From the NCBI RefSeq assembly GCF_900112345.1, contig NZ_FOLB01000004.1, positions 124,001 to 188,000 on the forward strand: a stretch of DNA of 64,000 bases, written 5' to 3'. How positions within the stretch are numbered: position 1 is the stretch's first letter; each line of letters begins with the position of its first letter. The stretch is from Nocardioides terrae. GTDB lineage: Bacteria > Actinomycetota > Actinomycetes > Propionibacteriales > Nocardioidaceae. Shown one piece after another: positions 54,936 through 63,735 of the stretch. Position numbers and translations under genes: made by a program. The notes beneath the pieces are model-generated. The model was not told where the DNA came from. It did not search any database and saw only the letters and a program-made list of their open reading frames with translations.

Positions 54936-56051
54936 ATGCCGAGCTGGCCGCTCAACCAGTGGTACGTCGCGGCGTACAGCCAAGAGGTCGGCGACGACCT
55001 GCTGGGCCGCACGATCTGCAACGAGCCGTTGGTCATGTACCGAACCAGCGAGGGCGAGGTCGTCGCGCTCGCCGACCGGTGCGTCCACCGCCGCTTCCCC
55101 CTGTCGATGAGCAACCGCGTCGACGACAGCATCGTCTGCGGCTACCACGGCTTCACCTACGACAAGGGCGGCCAGTGCATCGCGGCGCCGGCCCAGAAGC
55201 GGATCCCCCGGACCGCCCGCGTCCCCTCGTTCGTGGTCCACGAGCAGGACTCGTTCGTGTGGGTCTGGATCGGTGACAACGAGCGCGCCGACACCGCGCT
55301 CATCCCGCGGGCCCCGTGGCTGGACGACCCGGCCTACACGACGGTGCGGGGCATGGAGCCGCTGAAGGCGCGCTACGGGCTGCTCGTCGACAACCTGCTC
55401 GACCTGTCGCACGAGACCTACCTGCACGGGGGCTACATCGGTACCCCCGAGGTGGCCGAGACGCCGATGACGACCGAGGTCGACGAGGAGGCCAACGTCG
55501 TCTACGTCAGCCGGCACATGGCCGACGCTGAGTGCCCCTCGCTCTACGCGAGGTCGACCGGCATCGACGGCCGGATCACGCGCTGGCAGGACATCGAGTA
55601 CCACCCGCCGTGCCTCTACCTGCTGCACAGCCGGATCGCGCCGGTCGGCGTCCTGCCGCCCGAGGACGGCCCGGACGACCAGGCCTTCCACGTCGAGGTC
55701 GTCTACGCGATCACGCCCGAGACCGAGCACTCGACGCACGACTTCTGGATGGTCGCGCGCGACTTCGCGCTCGACGACCAGGAGATCAGCACGTTCCTGG
55801 CCGAGAACAACCGGACCGTCGTGCTCCAGGACGTCACGGCGCTCGACGTCCTCGAGACCGTCGTCGAGGGGGAGAAGGACCACTACCAGGAGCTGTCCAT
55901 CAACATCGACACCGGCGGTCTGGCCGCCCGCCGACTGCTGCAGAAGCTGATCGCGCAGGGGGAGGCGGCTCCGGTGGGCGAGACGGCCGGGGCGGGTGAC
56001 GTGGCCGAGGTGGCCGTCCGGGCGCCCGCCGAGCCCGTCCCGACGGCGTGA
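54936..56051 (+). CDS. Rieske aromatic oxygenase, VanA-type O-demethylase subunit
   Basis: The 371-residue protein is a Rieske non-haem iron oxygenase. The [2Fe-2S] ligands are in CVHRRFPLS and CGYHGFTYD (C-x-H and C-x2-H, about 46-70), and the mononuclear iron site fits DLSHETYLH, with the late acidic ligand beyond. The opening MPSWPLNQWYVAAYSQEVG is typical of vanillate demethylase (VanA) and relatives that remove methyl from methoxy groups as formaldehyde. GAGGGAG precedes ATG 54936. The next two genes overlap in series by four bases each and include its reductase. Substrate is inferred to be a methoxylated aromatic acid; other ring-substituent oxidations are possible. Confidence 0.88.
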   Translation: MPSWPLNQWYVAAYSQEVGDDLLGRTICNEPLVMYRTSEGEVVALADRCVHRRFPLSMSNRVDDSIVCGYHGFTYDKGGQCIAAPAQKRIPRTARVPSFVVHEQDSFVWVWIGDNERADTALIPRAPWLDDPAYTTVRGMEPLKARYGLLVDNLLDLSHETYLHGGYIGTPEVAETPMTTEVDEEANVVYVSRHMADAECPSLYARSTGIDGRITRWQDIEYHPPCLYLLHSRIAPVGVLPPEDGPDDQAFHVEVVYAITPETEHSTHDFWMVARDFALDDQEISTFLAENNRTVVLQDVTALDVLETVVEGEKDHYQELSINIDTGGLAARRLLQKLIAQGEAAPVGETAGAGDVAEVAVRAPAEPVPTA

Positions 56052-56269
56052 GCGCGATGACGGAGCCACCGCTGCGGGCGGAGCTGCCCCCGCCGACGAA
56101 GATGCTCACCGGGCGCAGCGTCTACCGGGTCGTCTGGAAGCTCAACACCGACGTCCTGGTCGGCTACTGCTGGTGCGGTGAGTCCCACGAGGACGTCGAC
56201 CCGATCGCGCTGTGGGACTGGCTGCTGGCCCACCCCGCCACGCACGACCCCGCGGGTGGTGCGCGATGA
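56048..56269 (+). CDS. 73-residue unknown protein between oxygenase and reductase genes
   Basis: The small protein overlaps the oxygenase stop (GTGA) and the reductase start (ATGA), so it is locked into the operon. Its centre reads VGYCWCGESHEDVDPIALWD. The CWCG and nearby His could bind metal, and ALWDWLLAHPATHDP is a Trp-rich amphipathic end. No family is recognised. It may be an assembly factor, a small electron carrier scaffold, or a regulator of the oxygenase; none of these is shown by the sequence alone. Confidence 0.7.
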   Translation: MSAMTEPPLRAELPPPTKMLTGRSVYRVVWKLNTDVLVGYCWCGESHEDVDPIALWDWLLAHPATHDPAGGAR

Positions 56270-57225
56270 CCCGGTCAGCGACCGAGCACGAGCTGGAGCT
56301 CGTCGTCGCGCACGTCGACGACGTCGCCAGCTCGGTCCGGCTGGTCGAGCTCGTCTCGCCGACGGGCGCCGACCTGCCCGAGTGGTCGCCCGGCGCCCAC
56401 ATCGACCTGCACCTGACCGACGACCTCGTGCGGCAGTACTCGCTGTGCGGCGACCCCCGCCGGCGCGACCACTGGCGGATCGCCGTGCTCCGCGAGCCCG
56501 AGGGGCGCGGCGGGTCGGCGTACGTCCACGACAAGCTGACGCCCGGCGACCGGGTCGCCGTGCGCGGACCCCGCAACAACTTCGAGCTCGTGCCGGCCCC
56601 CGAGTACGTCTTCGTCGGTGGTGGCATCGGGATCACCCCGCTCCTCCCGATGATCGACGCCGCCGAGGCGGCCGGCAGCCGGTGGACCCTCGACTACGGC
56701 GGCCGGAACCTGGCCTCGATGGCCTTCGGCCGCGACCTGGCCGAGCGGTACGGCGACCGGGTGCGGCTGCACCCGCAGGACGAGAAGGGGCTCATCGACC
56801 TGCGCGCGATCCTGGCCGCGGCCTCGCCCGGCGCGGTGGTCTACTGCTGCGGACCGGGGCCCCTCCTCGACGCCATCGACGGGCTCTGCCGGGAGCAGGG
56901 CGTCGAGCTGCGGATCGAGAGGTTCGTCCCGGTCAGCAACGACCGGGACGAGGAGGACACCGGGTTCGAGGTCGAGCTCGCCGACTCGGGGATGACCCTG
57001 CGGGTCCCCGCCGACCAGTCGGTCCTGTCCGTGCTCGAGGCCGCCGGCATCGACATCCTCTCGTCGTGCCGCGAAGGCACCTGCGGGACCTGCGAGACCG
57101 AGGTCGTCGCGGGCGAGGTCGACCACCGCGACTCGCTGCTCACCGAGGCCGAGCGCGCCGCCAACGACGTGATGTTCGTCTGCGTCTCGCGGGCGTCGTG
57201 CCCGAAGCTGGTGCTCCAGCTCTGA
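56266..57225 (+). CDS. Class IA oxygenase reductase (VanB-type, FMN and [2Fe-2S])
   Basis: The 319-residue protein passes electrons from NAD(P)H to the Rieske oxygenase. The FMN-binding domain contains RQYSLCGDP (about 61-69), the NAD domain has VGGGIGITPLLPMI (about 120-133) and YCCGPGPLLDAI, and the C-terminal plant-type ferredoxin domain holds CREGTCGTCETE (about 267-278) with the last Cys in MFVCVSRA. Domain order FMN-NAD-[2Fe-2S] is that of VanB and phthalate dioxygenase reductase. ATG at 56266 overlaps the small unknown gene. It converges with the GntR gene. Confidence 0.92.
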   Translation: MTRSATEHELELVVAHVDDVASSVRLVELVSPTGADLPEWSPGAHIDLHLTDDLVRQYSLCGDPRRRDHWRIAVLREPEGRGGSAYVHDKLTPGDRVAVRGPRNNFELVPAPEYVFVGGGIGITPLLPMIDAAEAAGSRWTLDYGGRNLASMAFGRDLAERYGDRVRLHPQDEKGLIDLRAILAAASPGAVVYCCGPGPLLDAIDGLCREQGVELRIERFVPVSNDRDEEDTGFEVELADSGMTLRVPADQSVLSVLEAAGIDILSSCREGTCGTCETEVVAGEVDHRDSLLTEAERAANDVMFVCVSRASCPKLVLQL

Positions 57226-57251
57226 TCAGGCCCTGTCCGGGCTCTGGTCAG
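57222..57251. terminator. Hairpin at convergent stops of reductase and GntR genes
   Basis: CTGATCAG-GCCC (57222-57233) pairs with GGGC-T-CTGGTCAG (57239-57251) with one mismatch and one bulge. The stem covers both stop codons and may terminate both transcripts. Confidence 0.6.
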
Positions 57252-57901
57252 GTGTGGTCCGACTGGCGCAGCGCGTCCATGACGCTGGAGATGTGGGCGC
57301 GTACGGCGGCCTGCGCGGCCTCGGGGTCGCGGGCCGCGAGCGCCTCGATGATCGCCAGGTGCTGCGGCAGCGAGGCCTGGGGCCGGCCGGGGCGGTAGGC
57401 CAGCCGGAACTGGTGGCGCACGTTGCGGGCGCGCAGCCGGCTGATGACCTCGGCGGCCACCGGCTGTGCGGCGATCCGGATGACGCTCTCGTGCAGCTGC
57501 TGGTTGAGCCGGGAGTAGCCGACCACGTCGCCGGTGTCGACGCAGCCGCGCATGAGCTCGCCGAGCTCGCGCAGGTCGGCGATCTCGGCGTCCGTGATCC
57601 GCTCCGCCGCCTTGGCGCCGCACAGGCCCTCCACGGCCATCCGGACCTCGGTGATCTGCAGGGCCTCCTCGACGGTGACGACCCTGACCCGGGCGCCGCG
57701 GTTGGCGATCCGCTCGACGAGGCCCTCGTGGGTCAGGTCGATGAGCGCGCCACGCACCGCGCCGCGGCTCGCGCCGAGCGACTCGGTCAGCTCCGCCTCG
57801 ACGAGCCGCTGACCGGCGACGAGGTCGCCGGCGAGGATGGCACGGCGTACGGCATCGGCGACCTCCGCCTGGGAGACCGCTCGCACGGCATTGACTCCCA
57901 T
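57248..57901 (-). CDS. GntR/FadR-family regulator (FCD domain)
   Basis: The 217-residue protein has an N-terminal GntR winged helix (DAVRRAILAGDLVAGQRLVE then LTESLGASRGAVRGAL, about 13-50) and a helical FCD ligand domain (about 75-210) with the metal-type residues in EVRMAVEGL, LNQQLHESVIRIA and HLAIIEALAARD. FCD regulators often sense acids. The start ATG at 57899-57901 has GGAGG upstream, which beats the longer frame to 58009. It is divergent from the ABC importer operon, with the likely operator at 58047. A second matching site at 50507 suggests control of the lig operon as well. Confidence 0.9.
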   Translation of the reverse strand: MGVNAVRAVSQAEVADAVRRAILAGDLVAGQRLVEAELTESLGASRGAVRGALIDLTHEGLVERIANRGARVRVVTVEEALQITEVRMAVEGLCGAKAAERITDAEIADLRELGELMRGCVDTGDVVGYSRLNQQLHESVIRIAAQPVAAEVISRLRARNVRHQFRLAYRPGRPQASLPQHLAIIEALAARDPEAAQAAVRAHISSVMDALRQSDHT

Positions 57902-58046
57902 AGGACCTCCTCGGCTGAGCGGGATGCGGCCTCTTCGCGGCCATGACGACCCGAGAGGCGCAGCGAGACTAGTGCAATCCCGCCGTCGGCCGGGATCGGA
58001 CCACTGCACCCACTAAAGCAGTCGGACAAGATCGCCGCCAAGACTC

Positions 58047-58087
58047 CAGACAGAATTGTTGACAATGTCGTCGGGAGTCCGTACGGT
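58047..58087 (+). promoter_or_regulatory. Candidate GntR operator over the ABC-importer promoter
   Basis: CAGACAGAATTGTTGACAAT at 58047-58066 contains the palindromic core ATTGT-TG-ACAAT, typical of GntR sites. TTGACA (58059-58064) inside it serves as a -35 box, and TACGGT (58082-58087) is a -10 box 17 bases later. A bound regulator would cover the -35, which suggests repression relieved by a pathway ligand. Confidence 0.68.
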
Positions 58088-58144
58088 CCGGGTCAAACGT
58101 GACGGCGGTCACGCACAGCGGCGCGGACGACAGAAGGGCGGCCG

Positions 58145-58927
58145 ATGGGCGCACATCTCAAGCTCACCGACCTCAACCTCCGCTTCGGCGGGATCAAGGT
58201 CCTCACGGGAGTCGACTTCGAGGTCGAGCCGGGCCAGATCTTCGGCCTCGTCGGCCCGAACGGAGCGGGCAAGACCTCGCTGTTCAACTGCATCAGCGGG
58301 CACTACCGGCCCAACTCGGGCTCGATCACCATCGACGGTGTCGAGGTGCTGGGTACGCCGCCCGCGACCCTCGCCCGGCACGGACTGGCGCGCACCTTCC
58401 AGCACCCGGCGCTCCAGCTGCACGCGACGGTCCTCGAGAACGTCCTCCTGGGCGGCCACACCCGGCTCCCCGGCGGTCCGGTCGAGTGGGCGCTGCGCCT
58501 GCCCCGGCTGTCCCGCTCCGAGCGCGACCTGCGGGTCGAGGCCCTCGCGCTGCTCGAGCGCAACGGACTGGGCTGGGCCGTGAACAAGCGCGCCGACGAG
58601 CTCTCCCACGGTCTGCACAAGGGGATCGAGCTCTGCCGCGCCCTGCTCTCGCGGCCGAAGCTCCTCCTCCTCGACGAGCCGGCGGCGGGCCTGCCCCACT
58701 CGGAGGTCGAGCAGCTCATCGGGACCGTCCGCCGCATCGGCCGCGAGGACGACATCACCGTCGTGGTCGTGGAGCACCACATGGGGCTCATCGCGGCGCT
58801 CACCGACCGGGTCGTCGTGCTCGACCACGGCGCCAAGCTCATGGAGGGCACCGCCGCCGAGGCGCAGTCCGATCCTCGCGTCATCGAGGCCTACCTCGGG
58901 AAGGACGACGCCGATGACGTTGCTTGA
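58145..58927 (+). CDS. ABC importer ATP-binding protein (LivG type)
   Basis: The 260-residue ATPase belongs to the branched-chain-amino-acid/aromatic-acid importer class. Walker A is GPNGAGKTS (about 39-47), Walker B LLLLDEPAAGL, and the signature is LSHGLHKGIE in place of LSGGQ, a variation seen in LivG-like proteins that import other acids. The switch His is in VVEHHMG. It is the first gene of the five-gene importer operon and overlaps livF by 14 bases. Confidence 0.9.
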   Translation: MGAHLKLTDLNLRFGGIKVLTGVDFEVEPGQIFGLVGPNGAGKTSLFNCISGHYRPNSGSITIDGVEVLGTPPATLARHGLARTFQHPALQLHATVLENVLLGGHTRLPGGPVEWALRLPRLSRSERDLRVEALALLERNGLGWAVNKRADELSHGLHKGIELCRALLSRPKLLLLDEPAAGLPHSEVEQLIGTVRRIGREDDITVVVVEHHMGLIAALTDRVVVLDHGAKLMEGTAAEAQSDPRVIEAYLGKDDADDVA

Positions 58928-59624
58928 GCTGGAGTCGGTGACCGCGTCCTACGGCCCGGTCCAGGTCCTCGACGGGGTGTCGCTGTCCGTGCCGGAGGGT
59001 GGCGCGGTCGGCATCCTCGGTGCCAACGGGGCCGGCAAGACGACCACGCTGCGCGCGATCAGCGGGACGGTGCGGGCCGGTGGTCGCATCCTCTTCGACG
59101 GCAGCGACATCCGCGGCAAGCGCCCGGACCAGGTGGCCGCGCTGGGCATCGCCCACGTGCCCGAGGGCCGCGGCACCTTCGGCGCCCTCACCGTGCGGGA
59201 GAACCTGCGCGTCGGCGCCTACCTCCGGCGCGACCGCAAGCAGATCGAGTCCGACATCGACTTCCTGCTCGAGCTGTTCCCGAACCTCGAGGAGCGCTTC
59301 AAGTCGAACGCATCGGCGCTCTCGGGCGGCGAGCAGCAGATGCTCGCCGTGGGACGCGCCTTCATGGCCAAGCCGCGGCTGCTGCTGCTCGACGAGGCCT
59401 CGCTCGGCCTGGCGCCGAGCACGGCGAAGACGGTCTACGACGCGATCGCCGAACTCCGCAGGGAGTCCGGCATCGCCATGCTCGTCGTCGAGCAGAACGC
59501 GAACCTCGCCTTCCGCCTCGTCGACAGCGCCACCGTGCTCGAGACCGGTCGCAGCGTGCTCAGCGGCACGTCGGCCGAGCTGCGCGGCATGGACGAGATC
59601 CGACGCGCCTACCTGGGAGGCTGA
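58914..59624 (+). CDS. ABC importer ATP-binding protein (LivF type)
   Basis: The 236-residue ATPase has Walker A GANGAGKTTT (about 36-45), signature SALSGGEQQMLAVGRA, Walker B LLLLDEASLGLAP and switch region VVEQNANLA. It matches LivF, the second nucleotide-binding subunit. The two ATPases would pair under the LivH/LivM membrane domains. The livH gene starts two bases after its stop. Confidence 0.92.
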   Translation: MTLLELESVTASYGPVQVLDGVSLSVPEGGAVGILGANGAGKTTTLRAISGTVRAGGRILFDGSDIRGKRPDQVAALGIAHVPEGRGTFGALTVRENLRVGAYLRRDRKQIESDIDFLLELFPNLEERFKSNASALSGGEQQMLAVGRAFMAKPRLLLLDEASLGLAPSTAKTVYDAIAELRRESGIAMLVVEQNANLAFRLVDSATVLETGRSVLSGTSAELRGMDEIRRAYLGG

Positions 59625-59626
59625 CC

Positions 59627-60508
59627 GTGGGCCAATTCATCCAGCTCGTCGTCGACGGGCTCTCCAACGGGTCGATCTACGCGGTGCTCGCACTCGCGAT
59701 CGTCCTGGTCAACCAGGCGACCGGGATGATCAACTTCGCCCAGGGCGGCATGGCCGTCCTCTCCGCCTACGTGACGTGGCGGCTGGTGGAGGCGGGCCTG
59801 CCGCTGATCGTCGCGATCCTTCTCGCGGTGCTGGCGTCGTTCATCGTCGGGGGGCTCCTCGAGCGCTTCCTGATGCGCCGCTTCGAGCGGGGCGACCCGG
59901 ACACGGCGGTCGTGGTGACCATCGGCCTGCTCACGCTGATCACCGGGGTGTGCGGCTGGCTGTGGACCTACAACAACCAGCAGTTCCCGTCGCTCTTCCC
60001 GCTGCACACGGTGAGGATCTTCGGCGCAGCCGTCAGCGTGAGGTCGATCGGCACGTTCCTCGCCATCGTCGCGATCATGCTGGTCGTCCAGGCGCTCTTC
60101 CTCGGCACGAAGCTCGGGCTGGCGCTACGCGCCGTCGCCATCAACCCCGAGTCGGCGGCGTTCTCGGGGTTGCCCGTGGGACGCCTGCTGATGGCGGGCT
60201 GGGGCCTGGCGGCGGCGCTCGGCGCCGTCGCCGGGGCGCTCGTCGCGCCCCAGCTCACGCTCACGCCCGGGATGATGGACACCGCCTTGGTCTACGCCCT
60301 GGCGGCCGTCATCCTCGGCGGTCTGTCCAGCCCGGTCGGCGTCGTGTGTGCCGCCTGGCTCATCGGCGTGCTCGAGAACCTCGCGGCCGTCTATGTGCAC
60401 TTCATCGGCTACGACCTCAAGGTCGCCGTCCCGTTCATCCTCATCTTCGTCGTCCTGATCGTGCGACCCCAGGGCCTCTTCGGTCGGAAAGTCGTGGTGC
60501 GCGTCTGA
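59627..60508 (+). CDS. ABC importer membrane protein (LivH type)
   Basis: The 293-residue permease has about eight hydrophobic helices. The start QLVVDGLSNGSIYAVLALAI and the later GTKLGLALRAVAINPESAAF, which is the cytoplasmic coupling loop, are typical of LivH. GGMAVLSAY fits the family as well. The start is GTG 59627 with GGGAGG upstream. Its stop overlaps livM by one base. Confidence 0.9.
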   Translation: MGQFIQLVVDGLSNGSIYAVLALAIVLVNQATGMINFAQGGMAVLSAYVTWRLVEAGLPLIVAILLAVLASFIVGGLLERFLMRRFERGDPDTAVVVTIGLLTLITGVCGWLWTYNNQQFPSLFPLHTVRIFGAAVSVRSIGTFLAIVAIMLVVQALFLGTKLGLALRAVAINPESAAFSGLPVGRLLMAGWGLAAALGAVAGALVAPQLTLTPGMMDTALVYALAAVILGGLSSPVGVVCAAWLIGVLENLAAVYVHFIGYDLKVAVPFILIFVVLIVRPQGLFGRKVVVRV

Positions 60509-61605
60509 TGAGTCTCGCCACAGGTCTCCTCTCCCGCGCATGGGTGCGCTGGGCGATCACCGCCGTCGTGGTGGTCGTGCTCTTCGTGCTGCCCCTCCAG
60601 CTCGACGAGTACACGAACCAGAACCTCGCCAGGATCGGCGTCTTCGCCGTCGCGGTGCTCGGCCTCAACGTCGTGATGGGCTACACCGGCCAGGTCTCGC
60701 TCGGGCAGATCTTCTTCGTCGGCGCAGGTGCCTACGTCACGGGCTACGGCGCGAGCCACGACTGGAACATCGTCCTGGTCTTCGTGGCCAGCGTCCTCGT
60801 CCCTGGCGTCATCGGGCTCCTGGTCGCCCTCGCCGCGGCACGGCTCGGCGGCCTGGCGATCGCCATGGTCACGATCGCCCTGCCGATCGTCGGGGTGCCC
60901 TTCGCCAAGCGCCTCTCGGACTTCACCGGCGGCTCTCAGGGCATGTCGTCGGCCTTCTCGAACGCTCCGGGCTGGACCGGTCTCTACAACGACCAGTGGC
61001 AGCTCTACATCGTGCTGGTGGTCGGCGGGGCCGTCTTCCTGCTCATCCGCAACCTGGTGCGCGGCAAGTACGGGCGCGCCTTCGCGATCGTGAAGGACAA
61101 CGAGGCCGTGGCGGCCTCGATGGGTATCTCGCCGTACCGCTACAAGGTGCTGGCGTTCACGGTCGCCTCGCTCATCGGCGGCGCGAGCGGCTTCCTCTAC
61201 ATGGCGGTCATCCAGTTCACGTCGCCGGAGACCATGAGCTTCGGCCACTCCATCACGCTGCTCGCGTCGATGGTGATCGGCGGCGCCGCCAGCATCCTCG
61301 GCTCGCTCCTCGGCGGCGCCTACTACGTGCTCGTCCCGCAGTGGTCGAACGACATCGACCCCAACCTGACCGAGCTGCTGCAGGGCGCCCTCCTGCTCCT
61401 GACGCTGCTCCTGCTCCCCGGTGGGCTCGCGACGTTGCCCCGCGTGCTCGCCCGGACGCTGCGCCGGACGCGCACTCCCGACCCGTCCGAGCGCCGACAG
61501 ACCCCCTCTGCGCCACCCGCACCGGGGCGGGCGTCGGTAGAGGAGACCCCCACGGTGGGCGGTATTCCGGCCCAGTCGCCAACAGAGAGGCAAGAACAGG
61601 CATGA
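60508..61605 (+). CDS. ABC importer membrane protein (LivM type)
   Basis: The 365-residue permease shows GLNVVMGYTGQVSLGQIFFVGAGAY (about 49-73), the LivM hallmark, and the coupling loop RGKYGRAFAIVKDNEAVAAS (about 186-205). A Pro/Arg-rich C-terminal extension (about 320-365) is not part of the membrane domain and is likely cytoplasmic. ATG at 60508 overlaps livH, and the stop overlaps livK as ATGA. Confidence 0.91.
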   Translation: MSLATGLLSRAWVRWAITAVVVVVLFVLPLQLDEYTNQNLARIGVFAVAVLGLNVVMGYTGQVSLGQIFFVGAGAYVTGYGASHDWNIVLVFVASVLVPGVIGLLVALAAARLGGLAIAMVTIALPIVGVPFAKRLSDFTGGSQGMSSAFSNAPGWTGLYNDQWQLYIVLVVGGAVFLLIRNLVRGKYGRAFAIVKDNEAVAASMGISPYRYKVLAFTVASLIGGASGFLYMAVIQFTSPETMSFGHSITLLASMVIGGAASILGSLLGGAYYVLVPQWSNDIDPNLTELLQGALLLLTLLLLPGGLATLPRVLARTLRRTRTPDPSERRQTPSAPPAPGRASVEETPTVGGIPAQSPTERQEQA

Positions 61606-62855
61606 AGCGCAAGAAGAACGTGCGGTTGACGGGCGCGATCGCCCTGATCTCGGCCGTCGCGGTGTCGCTCACCGGCTGCGGTGGGCGTGACGACGACTCC
61701 TCCGGCGGCGCGCGGGGCGCGAGCACCGGCATCACCGACACGACCGTCACCCTCGGCGTCACGACTCCTCTCAGCGGCGCGACGGCCGGCCCGGGCACGT
61801 GCACGGTCGCCGGGCTCAAGGCCTACTTCGGCGCCGTCAACGCCAAGGGTGGCGTGAAGTTCGGCGACGGCAAGACCCGCAAGGTCGAGATCAAGGCGCA
61901 GGACGACGCCTACGACCCCCAGAAGGCCAAGTCGAACTACGACCAGCTCAAGGGCAGCGTCTTCGCGATGACCTCGGGCCTCGGTACGCCGACCAACCGC
62001 GCCTACCGCGAGGCGGCGATCGCCGACAAGGTGCCGCAGGTCCTCGTCATGACCGGTGACCCGATCTTCAGCGACACCAAGGAGAGCCCGGAGCAGCTCG
62101 GGTTCGTGCCGACGTACGTGAACGAGGGCGAGGCCTTCGGCAAGCTCCTCGCGGCGTCCGGACAGGACCACAAGGTCGCGATCCTCTCCCAGAACGACGA
62201 CTACGGACAGGGCTACGTCGAGGGGTTCAAGAAGGGCGTCGAGGGCGCGAGCAACATCTCGATCGTCAAGGAGCTCACCTACGAGGCCACGGACACCTCG
62301 GTCGACGCGCAGATCACCCAGCTCGCCGGGACGCACGCCGACGTGGTCTTCAACGCCATGTCGATCACCCCACTGGCCATCGCCTCCCTGCAGAAGGCGC
62401 AGCAGCTCAACTGGAAGCCGAGCTGGTTCCTCCCGTCCAACACCTCGAGCCCGAAGGCGATCCTGGAGCCGGGCAAGGCCATGGCCTATCCCGGCGTCTA
62501 CTCGGTCTCCTTCGCCAAGGCCCCGCAGAGCCCGGCCTTCGCCGGCGACGAGGACGTCAAGACGTTCCTCTCCGACCTCAAGCAGTACGCCGACTACCCG
62601 GACATGCCGGCCTTCCCGCACTGCATGTGGAGCTACATGGTCGGCGCCACCCTCGACCAGGCCTTCCAGAAGATGAAGGAGCCGACCCGCGAGGGCTTCA
62701 TGAAGTCCCTGCGCGACATCAAGGACTTCACCGCGCCGCTCATGCTCGAGGGGACGTCGGTCGACACGACCGTCGACGGGCAGCCCGCGGTGTCCAGCGT
62801 CGTGGTGCAGAAGTACAACGGCACCGGCTACGCCACCGTCGAGAACTTCGGCTGA
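61602..62855 (+). CDS. ABC importer substrate-binding lipoprotein (LivK type)
   Basis: The 417-residue protein has a lipoprotein signal ending in SLTGCGG (Cys about 25), followed by a Peripla_BP_6-type bilobed domain (VTLGVTTPLSGATAGPG, then QDDAYDPQKAKSNYDQL, and VAILSQNDDYGQGYVEGFKKG). It would hold the substrate outside the membrane. The amino-acid-binding version of the fold has been recruited for aromatic acids in other catabolic clusters; the cluster context supports that here. A possible stem at 62905-62933 downstream may separate this operon from galBC. Confidence 0.9.
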   Translation: MKRKKNVRLTGAIALISAVAVSLTGCGGRDDDSSGGARGASTGITDTTVTLGVTTPLSGATAGPGTCTVAGLKAYFGAVNAKGGVKFGDGKTRKVEIKAQDDAYDPQKAKSNYDQLKGSVFAMTSGLGTPTNRAYREAAIADKVPQVLVMTGDPIFSDTKESPEQLGFVPTYVNEGEAFGKLLAASGQDHKVAILSQNDDYGQGYVEGFKKGVEGASNISIVKELTYEATDTSVDAQITQLAGTHADVVFNAMSITPLAIASLQKAQQLNWKPSWFLPSNTSSPKAILEPGKAMAYPGVYSVSFAKAPQSPAFAGDEDVKTFLSDLKQYADYPDMPAFPHCMWSYMVGATLDQAFQKMKEPTREGFMKSLRDIKDFTAPLMLEGTSVDTTVDGQPAVSSVVVQKYNGTGYATVENFG

Positions 62856-62871
62856 CCCCGCACCGCCCAAG

Positions 62872-62902
62872 AGAGATCGCCGAGAGATCGCCGAGGATCG
62901 CC
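62872..62902. repeat. 11-bp tandem repeat after the importer operon
   Basis: AGAGATCGCCG occurs at 62872-62882 and 62883-62893, followed by a third part copy (AGGATCGCC). The GGGCCGG/CCGGCCC stem (62905-62911 with 62927-62933) follows. The 128-bp gap between the binding-protein and GalB genes otherwise shows no gene. Confidence 0.7.
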
Positions 62903-62983
62903 TGGGGCCGGCGAGCGACAGCCCGCCCGGCCCTGGCGGTCCGCCGATCCACCTCCACGCATCGAAACCGGAAGCGAGAGAAC

Positions 62984-63718
62984 GTGCCTGAACTGACTGC
63001 TCACACCCTGGTCGTCACCGCCCACGCGGGCGACTTCGTCTGGCGGGCGGGCGGGGCGATCGCGCTCGCGGCGTCGCGCGGTGAGCGCGTCACGATCGCC
63101 TGCCTCACCTTCGGCGAGCGCGGCGAGTCGGCGTCGGAGTGGCGCGCCGGGCGCACGCTCGAGGAGATCAAGGCGAGCCGTCGGGCCGAGGCGGAGTCCG
63201 CGGCCGGCGTGCTCGGTGCCGAGGTGCGCTTCTTCGACGCGGGCGACTACCCGCTGAAGGTGACCGACGAGCTCACCCACGAGCTGGTCGGGCTCTACCG
63301 CGAGGTCCAGCCCACCGTCGTCCTGACGCACACCCTCGAGGACCCCTACAACGGCGACCACCCCGCCGCCGCGCGGATGGCCCTCGACGCGCGGGTGCTC
63401 GCCGGAGCCATCGGCTACCCGGCCGAGGGCGAGGTCGTCGGTGCGCCGCCGGTCTTCTACTTCGAGCCGCACCAGCCCGAGCAGTCCGGCTTCGCGCCCG
63501 AGGTCCTGCTCGACATCACCGAGGTGTGGGACACCAAGCGCAAGGCGATGGAGTGCCTGCCCGCGCAGAAGCACCTGTGGGAGTACTACACCGACCTCGG
63601 CAGGCGCCGCGGTGTCCAGCTCCGGCGCAACGCGGGCCCCAACCTGGGCTTCGCCAGCAACACCTACGCCGAGGCGTTCATGCGTCCCTATCCGCAGGTC
63701 ACGGACCGGCTGGCCTGA
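62984..63718 (+). CDS. galB: 4-Oxalomesaconate hydratase, GalB-type PIG-L family protein
   Basis: The 244-residue protein belongs to the zinc-dependent PIG-L/LmbE family. The metal motif, usually AHPDDE, appears as TAHAGDFVWRAGGAIALA, the variant typical of GalB hydratases of the gallate/protocatechuate meta pathway. A further His region is EDPYNGDHPAAARMALDAR (about 117-135). GalB adds water to 4-oxalomesaconate to give 4-carboxy-4-hydroxy-2-oxoadipate. GAAGCGAGAG precedes GTG 62984. The aldolase gene follows 17 bp later, which supports the assignment. Confidence 0.86.
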   Translation: MPELTAHTLVVTAHAGDFVWRAGGAIALAASRGERVTIACLTFGERGESASEWRAGRTLEEIKASRRAEAESAAGVLGAEVRFFDAGDYPLKVTDELTHELVGLYREVQPTVVLTHTLEDPYNGDHPAAARMALDARVLAGAIGYPAEGEVVGAPPVFYFEPHQPEQSGFAPEVLLDITEVWDTKRKAMECLPAQKHLWEYYTDLGRRRGVQLRRNAGPNLGFASNTYAEAFMRPYPQVTDRLA

Positions 63719-63735
63719 GCCCGGGGGAGACAGCC

